7,795 bases of DNA from the NCBI GenBank assembly GCA_003972865.1, contig QOAX01000109.1, positions 1 through 7,795 of the forward strand. The letters run 5' to 3'. The translations under genes and the position numbers were made by a program. Each line of letters opens with the position of its first letter. Within the stretch, counting starts at the first letter, position 1. The notes beneath the pieces are model-generated. The model was not told the origin of the DNA and did no database searches. It was given only the letters and a program-made list of their open reading frames with translations. Shown piece after piece: positions 1-6,373 of this stretch. Source of the DNA: Verrucomicrobiota bacterium (lineage in GTDB: Bacteria > Verrucomicrobiota > Verrucomicrobiia > Limisphaerales > UBA1096).

Positions 1-25
1 GCCCGCCCGGGGCGGCGGGCGGCGC

Positions 26-33
26 GAGGGGAG
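26..33 (+). promoter_or_regulatory. Ribosome binding site for the 40-2130 gene
   Basis: GAGGGGAG lies 6 bases before the GTG at 40-42 and is a good Shine-Dalgarno match; it decides the GTG start. The ATG at 35-37 is not a start for this gene, because that frame meets TGA at 41-43. That same frame is open from base 2 and would end in ...REGSMR, so an upstream gene may overlap the GTG by four bases (GTGA). Such tight coupling is common in high-GC operons. It belongs to the alcohol-dehydrogenase-like part of the ORF, not to the PVC part. Confidence 0.55.
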
Positions 34-39
34 CATGCG

Positions 40-2130
40 GTGAAAGCGATCGTGGGGGATGAGCCCGGCGACGCGGGCCAGATGCGGCTGGCCGAGGTAC
101 CCGATCCGGTGCCCGGCGAGGAGGATCTGCTGCTGCCACGCCAACCGGATGCCCGCGGTCATGCCCGCAACATCCGCGCGCCGGCCGGCTGGATCTGCAG
201 GGTCTCACCCGACGGCAAAAAATGGGATCTCATCTCCAGCGGCTACCGCAATGCCTACGGCCTCGCGCTCAACCACCACGGCGAACTCTTCACCTACGAC
301 GCCGACATGGAGTGGGACTACGGCACGCCGTGGTACCGCCCCACCCGCGTCAACCATGTCGTCAGCGGCAGCGAATACGGCTGGCGCACCGGCACCGGCA
401 AATGGCCGGCCTACTACCCGGACAGCCTGCCGCCGGCGATCGACATCGGCCCGGGCTGCCCCACCGGCGTGAAGTTCGGCACTGGCGCCAATTTCCCGAA
501 ACGCTACCGGGATGCCCTCTACATCCTCGACTGGACCTTCGGCACCATCTACGCCATCCACCTGTCACCCAGCGGCGCCTCGTACACCGGCACGCGCGAA
601 ACCTTTGTCGCCGGGAAGCCGTTCCCGGTGACCGACCTCGTGTTCCACAGCGACGGTGCGATGTACTTCGCCATCGGTGGACGCCGCACGCAGTCCGCCC
701 TGTACCGCGTGACATGGAATGGAAGAGTCATCGGTGAAAAAGCGCCGACACAGGCCGAACAGGAGGCAGCCCGGCTGCGGAAGCTGCGCAAGGATCTGGA
801 GGCATTTCACGGCAGGCAGGATCCGGAGGCTGTCAGGGCGGCCTTCAAGCACCTTGGCCACGAGGATCGTTTCATCCGCTACGCCGCCCGAATCGCCATC
901 GAGAACCAGCCGGTCAGCGAATGGGAAACGAAAGTGATCTACGCCAAAAACGCCGACACGATCATCACCGGCGCGGTCGCCCTGGCCCGAAGCGGCCAAG
1001 CCGCCTCGCGGGACGCCCTGTTGAACAAGCTGTTGTCACTCGACTTGGCCAAGCTCAGCGAACGCCAGAAACTCGAGCTCAGCCGCGCCTATGCGCTGGC
1101 CTTCGTCCGCATGGGCGAGCCAGCCGACAAGGAGTTGGCCAACCGCCTCATTGCGTCGTTCGACAGCCAGTACCCGGCCAAGGGCGCCGACTTGAACCGG
1201 GAGCTTTCGCAGTTGCTTGTCTTCCTCAAGGCGCCGTCGGTCATTGACAAGACCCTGGCCATGATGGACACCAAGGTGGAATCCACGATGGTGGTTGACA
1301 AGGAGGCGCTCGACCGCAACGACGGTTATGGTGGCATCATCAAGAAGGTCCTGGCCAACACGCCGGAGATCCAAAACCTCCATTACGCCATGACCCTGCG
1401 CAACCTGCGCTACGGCTGGAAGGAAGATCAGCGTAAAAAGTACTTCAACTGGTACAAGGATGCCGCGACCAAGAGCGGGGGCGTCAGTTACGGCGGTTTC
1501 CTGAAAAACTTCCAGAAAGACGCTCTGGCCAACGCACCGGCCAAGGAACGCCCCAGTCTGGAGAAGTTGGTAGGTGACGCCTCGCTTGCGTACAAGCCGG
1601 CCAAGCCACCGGCACCAAAAGGCCCCGGCCAACTCTGGGAGCTCGAGGAAACCACAAAGTTGATCGACAGCAACATGAAAGGGCGAAACTTTGAAAACGG
1701 CAAACGCAGCTTTGCTGCTGCCCTCTGTGCCTCCTGCCACCGCTTCGACGGCCAGGGCGGAGCCACCGGCCCGGACCTCACCTCCGCCTCAAGCCGCTTC
1801 GGCACACGCGATCTGCTCGACTCGATCATCAACCCGAACAAGGTTGTCTCCGATCAGTACGAGTCGTCGCTTGTGACCAAAACCAACGGCGACGTCTTGA
1901 ACGGCCGCGTGTTGTTCGAGGAGGACGGCGGGCTGCACATCTCCGTCAACCCGCTCGACCCGGATCAAGTCACCATCGTGAAACGCTCGGCCGTGAAGAG
2001 CGTGAAGCCGTCCCCCATCTCGCCGATGCCTCCCGCATTGATAAACATTCTGAACAGGGACGAACTGCTTGACCTGTTCGCCTACATCAAATCCGGCGGC
2101 AACCGGGCCAATGCCGTGTTTTCCAATTAG
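40..2130 (+). CDS. PVC-type HEAT-repeat c-type cytochrome protein with foreign N-terminus
   Basis: A 696-residue ORF in three parts. Residues 1-31 (MKAIVGDEPGDAGQMRLAEV, then PDPVPGEEDLL) resemble the start of a zinc-type alcohol dehydrogenase/NADPH:quinone oxidoreductase. From about residue 32 (LPRQPDARGHA) the sequence is typical of large exported PVC proteins. Residues 50-230 are part of a glucose/sorbosone-dehydrogenase-like beta-propeller (FTYDADMEWD, GTPWYRPTRVNHVVSG, GWRTGTGKWPAYYPDSLP, GGRRTQSALYRVTW). Residues about 240-470 are alpha-helical HEAT-like repeats. Residues about 540-696 are a class I cytochrome c domain with C563-A-S-C566-H567 binding haem and M663 (SPMPPAL) the likely distal ligand. 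Family members normally carry a signal peptide and several more propeller blades; both are missing here. Without a signal peptide, haem would not be attached, since c-type maturation is extracytoplasmic. The PVC part is very secure. The N-terminal join may be real or an assembly chimera. Substrate unknown. Confidence 0.85.
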   Translation: MKAIVGDEPGDAGQMRLAEVPDPVPGEEDLLLPRQPDARGHARNIRAPAGWICRVSPDGKKWDLISSGYRNAYGLALNHHGELFTYDADMEWDYGTPWYRPTRVNHVVSGSEYGWRTGTGKWPAYYPDSLPPAIDIGPGCPTGVKFGTGANFPKRYRDALYILDWTFGTIYAIHLSPSGASYTGTRETFVAGKPFPVTDLVFHSDGAMYFAIGGRRTQSALYRVTWNGRVIGEKAPTQAEQEAARLRKLRKDLEAFHGRQDPEAVRAAFKHLGHEDRFIRYAARIAIENQPVSEWETKVIYAKNADTIITGAVALARSGQAASRDALLNKLLSLDLAKLSERQKLELSRAYALAFVRMGEPADKELANRLIASFDSQYPAKGADLNRELSQLLVFLKAPSVIDKTLAMMDTKVESTMVVDKEALDRNDGYGGIIKKVLANTPEIQNLHYAMTLRNLRYGWKEDQRKKYFNWYKDAATKSGGVSYGGFLKNFQKDALANAPAKERPSLEKLVGDASLAYKPAKPPAPKGPGQLWELEETTKLIDSNMKGRNFENGKRSFAAALCASCHRFDGQGGATGPDLTSASSRFGTRDLLDSIINPNKVVSDQYESSLVTKTNGDVLNGRVLFEEDGGLHISVNPLDPDQVTIVKRSAVKSVKPSPISPMPPALINILNRDELLDLFAYIKSGGNRANAVFSN
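127..135 (+). other. Fusion junction, oxidoreductase N-terminus to PVC protein
   Basis: Three identical CTG codons (L30-L32) mark the switch from the GEEDLL of an alcohol-dehydrogenase-like start to the LLLPRQPDARGHA of the PVC family. Both families can have leucines here, so the join falls in short microhomology and cannot be placed to the base. Bases 1-120 are about 78% G+C by hand count, high even for this region, though some later 60-base lines of the gene come close. Confidence 0.55.
1044..1053. repeat. Iterated palindrome CTTGGCCAAG, copy in plus-strand gene
   Basis: Perfect 10-bp palindrome inside the 40-2130 gene, coding for part of the LDLAKL peptide. A variant palindrome with the same 8-bp core (GTTGGCCAAC) lies at 1134-1143. 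See the cluster at 2149-2765. Confidence 0.8.
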
Positions 2131-2148
2131 GCGATTGCTTCCTTATCG

Positions 2149-2765
2149 CTTGGCCAAGCAGCGGCCGTTAGTCCTGCTTGTTTGATTCACCCGGGTCGCC
2201 GGCCAAGCGGCGGGCGATGAACTGGCGGACCTTGGGGATTTGACACTTGGCCAAGAGCTGAACGGCCCCGGTTCGGTCTTCACCAACGGCCGGGTTGATC
2301 CCGTACCAGATCATCAGGGGCAAAACCGGGTCGGCCGCATGGCGCTTGTGCGAGACCAACGGCGCGGCCAAGGCCCAGCGCTTGGCCAAGGGGAGCAAAC
2401 GCAGCGTCGAGGCCAGGTGCAGTTGAACCAGGCCGGCCATGTCCGACTCGGCCATCTCGACGAGGCGGCCAAGCGCCTTGGCTGACACCCGGCCGTCATC
2501 CGTCAGCAGTTTGATCGCCCAGACGCGGACATGCTCACTTTCGTCGTTCGACTGTTCCAGCAGCCACTCCTCATCCAGGCCACCCGTGGTGTGCAGCGCC
2601 CACATGGCTCGGAGGCGGTGCGGGATCGATTCGCTCCCGGAGTACAGTTCAAACAAATGTTCGCGCGCTTGGCCAAGGTCATCCCCGGCGACGGCGCGCT
2701 CCTGCAACAACCGGCGCGCCATTCGCACGTGCCACTCGTTGGTGTGGGTTTGCAGCTTGGCCAAG
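2149..2765. repeat. Cluster of iterated palindrome CTTGGCCAAG (five copies)
   Basis: Exact copies stand at 2149-2158, 2246-2255, 2381-2390, 2668-2677 and 2756-2765. Copies also occur at 1044 and 4290. The first copy lies between the two convergent stop codons and extends to a 12-bp palindrome (GCTTGGCCAAGC, 2148-2159). Three of the four in the minus-strand gene are read as Leu-Ala-Lys; the one at 2668 is read in another frame as Leu-Gly-Gln. Coding need for LAK therefore does not explain them all. Half-matches GGCCAAG with C or T replaced are frequent nearby (for example about 2207, 2365, 2466, 4319). Confidence 0.8.
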
Positions 2766-4267
2766 TCGAGGCTGCCCAGTTTGCCCAAATCCATTTTCAG
2801 CGGCTTGGTTTTGCCGTGGGTGATCTTGAAGATGCGACCGCTGGTGCGGTGGATGCCGTCGCTCTCGTGGCATTCACCGATGTCCGACCAGTCGAGCACG
2901 AACACACCTCCGTCCGGCCCGTAGCCCAGTTCGATGCCGCGGAACCACAGGTCGCGGGTCAGCATCATGTCCTCGGCGTGGCTGCCCACGTAGCCGGCCC
3001 CCTGTCGGTGCAACGTGTCCCGGTTGATCCGGCGACCGTGCAGGTTCAGCGTGAACACCTGGCCGCGATATTCCTCCGGCCAGTTGTCCGCGCCATAGAT
3101 CATCATCCCGCAATGCGCGTGGCCGCCACCGGCCGCATCGGTGGGCGAGGTCATGCCTTTCTTTTTCAAGTCGGCCCAGTGCTCGTTACCCTGGTCCCAG
3201 TGGAAGTGATCAGCGGTCTGCGGGATGAGCTCGTACAGGAACTTGTCGAAGTGGTTGCCGTACATGCGTCGGTAACGCGCGCCGGGAACGGCATGCCAGA
3301 GGTGCCCAATGACGGAGTTGATGAAAAAGAGCTGCCCGTGCCTGTCCCAATCGTGTCCCCATGAATTGGTCGTGCCGTGGCAGACGACATCAAACCGCCT
3401 CGTAACCGGATGGTAGCGAAAAATGCTGCAGTTGATGCGTGTACGCATTTCCCGAGGCGTGCCCGGAACGCCGACCTCCGAACTGGCGAGGATGCCGTGC
3501 CGCCCGTAAAGCCAGCCGTCCGGCCCCCACTTCAGCCCGTTGACGATGTTGTGACGCACGCTGTCGTTGTCGAAACCGTCGAGCAACACCTCCGGCTCGG
3601 CGTCCGGTACGTCGTCGCCGTTCCGGTCTGGAATAAACAGGATATTGGGCGCGCAGGCGGCCCAGACGCCGCCAAACCCAAGCACGATTGACGTCAGTTG
3701 CGATGCTTGATCCCAAAAAACCTTTCGCCTGTCAAAGACGCCGTCGTTGTCGGTATCCTCGAAAATCAGGATGCGATCCTTGAGGCGCAAGTCGAAGTTC
3801 ACCCGGCTCTCGGCATAGGTGTAGCACTCGGCCACCCACAACCGCCCGCGGCTGTCCCAAGCCATGGCGATCGGCTGCCGGACATCCGGCTCGGCGGCGC
3901 TGAGTTGCACCGTGAAGCCATCCGGCAGCGAGATGACCTTCAGTGCATCGGCCGGCTTCACAAACGGCGTGGTGATCTCCTGGGTGTTGGTGAACTGTTG
4001 CGCAGCCGCATTCAGCAACACGGAGCCAAGCAGACAAACACTGAATAGTGTCAGGCATTTCATCGATTCAGTGCGGGGGATATCCACCCGTTGATGAGCC
4101 GCCATATTGAGCATGACCACGGCGCCCTCGGCCAAGCTGTCGATTGCCGAGGTGATGTCGGCAGGGGAAGCGCTTGGTACGGTGTCGATGACCGATCCGT
4201 CGTACGGGTTTACCACCTTAACGGTGTCGCTGAGCCCGGTCCATTCGCCGTTGAGAAAAAGCTGCAT
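2168..4267 (-). CDS. PVC membrane-bound-dehydrogenase-type protein, ALDH start fused in front
   Basis: A 699-residue ORF. Residues 1-63 match the beginning of an aldehyde dehydrogenase. Residue 69 is the Met of a second N-terminus, MKCLTLFSVCLLGSVLLNAA, a clear Sec signal peptide (likely cut after AAA, residue 89). Residues about 100-485 are the PVC N-terminal dehydrogenase-like beta-propeller (TIGR02604-type): WDSRGRLWVAECYTY, the calcium-type loop DTDNDGVFD at 171-179, GPDGWLYGRHG, TTNSWGHDWD, GGGHAHCGMMIYG, YGPDGGVFVLDWSD and GRIFKITHG. Residues about 500-690 are HEAT-like helices ending QFIARRLAGDPG. Longer relatives continue into a CxxCH cytochrome domain; this one stops before it. Exported function requires translation from ATG 4063 (631 residues), because the ALDH stretch would bury the signal peptide; no clear Shine-Dalgarno is seen before either start. 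The spacing to the upstream terminator is only 38 bp. It is likely periplasmic or outer-surface; substrate unknown. Confidence 0.85.
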   Translation of the reverse strand: MQLFLNGEWTGLSDTVKVVNPYDGSVIDTVPSASPADITSAIDSLAEGAVVMLNMAAHQRVDIPRTESMKCLTLFSVCLLGSVLLNAAAQQFTNTQEITTPFVKPADALKVISLPDGFTVQLSAAEPDVRQPIAMAWDSRGRLWVAECYTYAESRVNFDLRLKDRILIFEDTDNDGVFDRRKVFWDQASQLTSIVLGFGGVWAACAPNILFIPDRNGDDVPDAEPEVLLDGFDNDSVRHNIVNGLKWGPDGWLYGRHGILASSEVGVPGTPREMRTRINCSIFRYHPVTRRFDVVCHGTTNSWGHDWDRHGQLFFINSVIGHLWHAVPGARYRRMYGNHFDKFLYELIPQTADHFHWDQGNEHWADLKKKGMTSPTDAAGGGHAHCGMMIYGADNWPEEYRGQVFTLNLHGRRINRDTLHRQGAGYVGSHAEDMMLTRDLWFRGIELGYGPDGGVFVLDWSDIGECHESDGIHRTSGRIFKITHGKTKPLKMDLGKLGSLDLAKLQTHTNEWHVRMARRLLQERAVAGDDLGQAREHLFELYSGSESIPHRLRAMWALHTTGGLDEEWLLEQSNDESEHVRVWAIKLLTDDGRVSAKALGRLVEMAESDMAGLVQLHLASTLRLLPLAKRWALAAPLVSHKRHAADPVLPLMIWYGINPAVGEDRTGAVQLLAKCQIPKVRQFIARRLAGDPGESNKQD
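3269..4081 (-). repeat. 813-bp duplicated block, copy A
   Basis: Aligns without any gap to 5579-6391 at a constant offset of 2310 bases. By hand I count about 110 mismatches, roughly 86% identity. Similarity stops abruptly at both ends. It covers the signal peptide and first ~265 codons of the PVC gene plus 18 bases before its ATG. The middle (3421-3960) differs more (about 83% identity) than either end (about 93%). Confidence 0.9.
4079..4267 (-). pseudogene. Aldehyde dehydrogenase N-terminal fragment
   Basis: The first 63 codons of the 2168-4267 ORF (MQLFLNGEWTGLSDTVKVVN, PYDGSVIDTVP, ADITSAIDSLAEGA, then AAHQRVDI) have the layout of an NAD(P)-dependent aldehyde dehydrogenase start: the F-x-NG-W strand, the NP-(Y)DG-V-(I/D)TVP segment, the AI-x-A-x-GA helix and the HQR-x-x-I helix. 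The NAD-binding fold, catalytic Cys and Glu (normally around residues 250-300) are absent, so it cannot be catalytic. After the Ile codon at 4079-4081 the sequence becomes the 5' flank of the PVC gene (IPRTES), which is also found in front of copy B. Base composition and a GGCCAAG half-motif at about 4131 match the local DNA, so this piece looks native to the same genome. Confidence 0.7.
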
Positions 4268-4289
4268 GGGCGCAAGTGTCGTTCCGGCG

Positions 4290-4299
4290 CTTGGCCAAG
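4290..4299. repeat. Iterated palindrome CTTGGCCAAG, intergenic copy
   Basis: Exact copy between the terminator at 4306-4335 and the ATG at 4267, so in the leader of the minus-strand gene. This is one of two non-coding copies. A GGCCAAG half-copy also forms the loop of the neighbouring terminator (4318-4324). Confidence 0.75.
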
Positions 4300-4305
4300 A
4301 GCAAC

Positions 4306-4335
4306 AAAAAAGCCCCCGGCCAAGCGGGGGGCTTT
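4306..4335 (-). terminator. Rho-independent terminator, 9-bp stem
   Basis: Bases 4309-4317 (AAAGCCCCC) pair perfectly with 4327-4335 (GGGGGCTTT) around a 9-base loop. Read on the minus strand the stem is followed by six T (4311-4306); on the plus strand only three T follow, so it works chiefly leftward. It sits 21 bp after the stop of the small ORF 4357-4440 and 38 bp before the ATG at 4267. It either ends that transcript or acts as an attenuator for the next gene. Confidence 0.8.
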
Positions 4336-4356
4336 GTCAAAGTGCGGGGCAGGGGA

Positions 4357-4440
4357 TCAGGCCACGGCGGTGGCCTCCTCCGACAGGGCAACCAACCATC
4401 GTAGGGTGGAGGGGTAAAGTTTTGGCTCGTCGGCTTGCAT
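4357..4440 (-). CDS. Possible 27-residue small ORF between two terminators
   Basis: ATG at 4440-4438 and TGA at 4359-4357 encode a peptide beginning MQADEPKLYPSTLRWLVALS and ending EEATAVA. I do not recognise it. It has no signal peptide and no run of one amino acid as in classical attenuation leaders. The purine-rich GGGCGGGCG just before the ATG is only a weak ribosome site. What favours it is position: it starts after the prepilin-gene terminator and stops 21 bp before another strong terminator. It may equally be a chance ORF or the tail of a decayed gene. The rest of 4268-4585 holds only the two terminators, the palindrome copy at 4290 and no other recognisable element. Confidence 0.25.
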   Translation of the reverse strand: MQADEPKLYPSTLRWLVALSEEATAVA

Positions 4441-4531
4441 ATCGCCCGCCCGATGTAAAACGCTGCGTCGCGCTTGGGAAAGAAAAATTGGGGGTGCGCC
4501 GGCAGAGCGAAGAGGCAACGGCGCACTCCAC

Positions 4532-4562
4532 AAAAAGACGGCCCGCGTTAACGGGCCGTCTT
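4532..4562 (-). terminator. Rho-independent terminator of the prepilin-like gene
   Basis: An 11-bp perfect stem, 4535-4545 (AAGACGGCCCG) with 4552-4562 (CGGGCCGTCTT), and a 6-base loop. On the minus strand it runs into five T (4536-4532). It begins about 23 bp after the TAG of the gene at 4586-5524. On the plus strand the stem is followed by GGTAAAA, so leftward termination is meant. Confidence 0.88.
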
Positions 4563-4585
4563 GGTAAAAAAAATGTTTCAGAAAA

Positions 4586-5524
4586 CTAACGATTGGATCC
4601 GCCCCACCAGATAGGATTAATATAACTCGAATTCTGTGCATATGAATAGAATTTTTTGAAAGTTAGGTTAAGAGCCTCGCCCGAGACACATCCAACCGTT
4701 GCTGATCCACCCACATCCTGATCCGGCCTGGTGTTTTGTCCAGCGGTCACATGACGTTGGGATATGCCCTCAAGGGGTTGGTTGCCGGCGTCGTTGAAAT
4801 AAAACGGGTTGGTATCATCTGTTTCCCACTGGACGATATCCCCAGGTGTAGTGGCCGATCTTTTTCTTGTCCAAGTTGTCCTCCAATTAGACCCACCCAT
4901 CGCACTTGGCTTTGTTGCGTGATTGTAACTTCCATTACCAGGGTTCCCACGACCGTTCCATTGGCGGATGATGTTTCCATTCCAAGTGTAACTAGTAATC
5001 TTTATAGCTCTCGATAGGTATCTCTTGCTATTGGATCCTGTGGAGGTGGCTTTGTCCTTGGGACACATCAGCACGTTGGCATTGTTACCCAGAAACACCG
5101 CGAGTTGGCCATGTTTGAATGCCTCAACTTGACCGGCAAGTTGTTTAGCCAAACCCGCAATACCTGGGTTTCCAACGTATGCTGGCATGGAAGTTGAGCC
5201 CGTCCAGTTGTGTGCGGGCTTGTCACATCTTCCTGCATTGCTGGCTCTGTAAGCCCAACCGTCTGGGCCGACCCCGTTGCTGCCCCAAGTCGGGTGTGGG
5301 AGGTAATCCTCGTAGGCATCGCTGAACATGTTCAGGGCCAGCATGATCTGCTTGTTGTTGTTCCAGTCGATGGTGTTGTGGGCTTTGTCCTTGGCCCGGG
5401 CCAGGGCCGGGAGGAGCAGGCTGGCCAGGATGGCGATGATGGCGATCACCACCAGCAACTCGATGAGGGTGAAACCAAGGATGACCTTAGTGCCCAGTGT
5501 CTTGCGAACAGTTGTTTTTTTCAT
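4586..5524 (-). CDS. Prepilin-type N-terminal cleavage/methylation (pseudopilin-like) protein
   Basis: 312 residues. The N-terminus is a textbook type IV/type II prepilin signal: a short basic leader (KKTTVRKTLGTK), cleavage after G17 by a prepilin peptidase, F18 as the first mature residue to be methylated, and E22 as the conserved Glu at mature position 5. A hydrophobic helix follows (residues 18-41, LLVVIAIIAILASLLLPALA). The body is polar, rich in N, G, W and T, with a short CPKDKATS segment (154-161) and, near the end, ISQRHVTAGQN (254-264), which recalls the C-terminal H-X9-DG region of the large PVC pseudopilin family. Such proteins are numerous in Verrucomicrobiota and Planctomycetota; most have no tested role, and may be surface fibres or secretion pseudopilins. 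ATG at 5524-5522 has only an A/T-rich leader and no clear Shine-Dalgarno. The gene lies between the two copies of the PVC gene, 42 bp after copy B's stop, and has its own terminator. The 3' two thirds are visibly lower in G+C than the neighbours. Confidence 0.92.
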   Translation of the reverse strand: MKKTTVRKTLGTKVILGFTLIELLVVIAIIAILASLLLPALARAKDKAHNTIDWNNNKQIMLALNMFSDAYEDYLPHPTWGSNGVGPDGWAYRASNAGRCDKPAHNWTGSTSMPAYVGNPGIAGLAKQLAGQVEAFKHGQLAVFLGNNANVLMCPKDKATSTGSNSKRYLSRAIKITSYTWNGNIIRQWNGRGNPGNGSYNHATKPSAMGGSNWRTTWTRKRSATTPGDIVQWETDDTNPFYFNDAGNQPLEGISQRHVTAGQNTRPDQDVGGSATVGCVSGEALNLTFKKFYSYAQNSSYINPIWWGGSNR

Positions 5525-5566
5525 AATTTGGAAAGTTTAAACGGAGCTGGTCAATAGGACGTTGGC

Positions 5567-6373
5567 TCAATGACTCGGTCGGTAGCGCGCACCGGGAACC
5601 GCATGCCAGAGGTGCTCAATGACGGAGTTGATGAAAAAGAGTTGCCCGTGCTTGTCCCAATCATGTCCCCACGAATTGGTCGTGCCGTGGCAGACGACAT
5701 CAAACCGCCTCGTAACCGGATGATAGCGGAAAATGCTGCAGTTGATGCACGTGCACTTTTCCTTGGGCGTACCCGGAGTACCGACATCCGAACTGGCGAA
5801 AATGCCGTGCCGCCCGTAAAGCCAACCGTCCGGCCCCCACTTGAGCCCGTTGACGATGTTATGCCGAACCTTGTCGTTTTCGAAGCCATCGAGCAGCACC
5901 TCCGGTGCGGTATCCGGCACGTCGCCGCCGTTCCTTTCGGGGATGAACAGAACATTGGACGCGTAGGCGGCCCAGACGCCGCCAAAGCCAACCTCGATTC
6001 CCGCAAGTTGCGATGCCTGATCCCAGAAGACCTTCCGCTTATCGAAAACACCATCGTTATCGGTATCCTCAAAAATCAGGATTCGATCCTTCAGGCGTGT
6101 GTAGAAGTTCACCTTGCTCTCGACGTAGGTGTAGCACTCTGCCACCCACAACCGCCCGCGGCTGTCCCACGTCATCGCGATCGGCTGCTGCACCGCTGGC
6201 TCGGCCGTACTAAGTTGGACCTTGAAACCATCCCGCAACGAGATGCCTATCAGTGCATCGGCCGGCTTCAAAAACGGCGTGGTGATCTCCTGGGTGTTGA
6301 TGAGCTGCTGCTCAGCCGCATTCAGCAATGCGGAGCCAAGCAGACAAACACTGAATAGTGTCAGGCATTTCAT
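5567..6373 (-). pseudogene. Truncated copy of PVC membrane-bound-dehydrogenase-type gene
   Basis: From ATG 6373 it encodes 268 residues: signal peptide MKCLTLFSVCLLGSALLNAA, then the first part of the PVC dehydrogenase-like propeller, with WDSRGRLWVAECYTY, the loop DTDNDGVFD, GPDGWLYGRHG and TTNSWGHDWD. After VPGARYR homology to copy A ends, and a new tail PSH and TGA follow at once. Relatives have at least 600 residues, so over half the protein is lost, including the remaining propeller blades and helical part. About 40 of the first ~265 residues differ from copy A, with no frameshift or internal stop, and more than half of the base changes appear silent. That suggests it was under selection before truncation, or still is as a short exported protein. 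The open frame extends to a TTG at 6403, but the ATG gives the proper signal peptide. It has lost the ALDH leader seen before copy A, or never had it. Confidence 0.75.

Noticed and set aside
1036..1740. 234-codon open frame on the minus strand under the cytochrome gene
   Set aside because: Antisense shadow of a gene with secure HEAT and cytochrome domains; the peptide shows no recognisable domain.
2131..2167. Bidirectional terminator between the convergent genes
   Set aside because: The 12-bp GCTTGGCCAAGC palindrome has no loop of its own and no T-tract on either side; better explained as one of the iterated palindromes.
2531..3364. 277-codon plus-strand open frame opposite the PVC gene
   Set aside because: A shadow produced by codon bias; the minus-strand frame has clear family motifs throughout.
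5525..5566. Sigma-70 promoter for the pseudopilin gene (TTGACC on the minus strand)
   Set aside because: A TTGACC is present but no acceptable -10 hexamer lies at proper spacing before the ATG.
5570..6358. 262-codon plus-strand open frame opposite copy B
   Set aside because: A similar antisense frame in copy A arises from the same codon pattern; no ribosome site or domain supports it.
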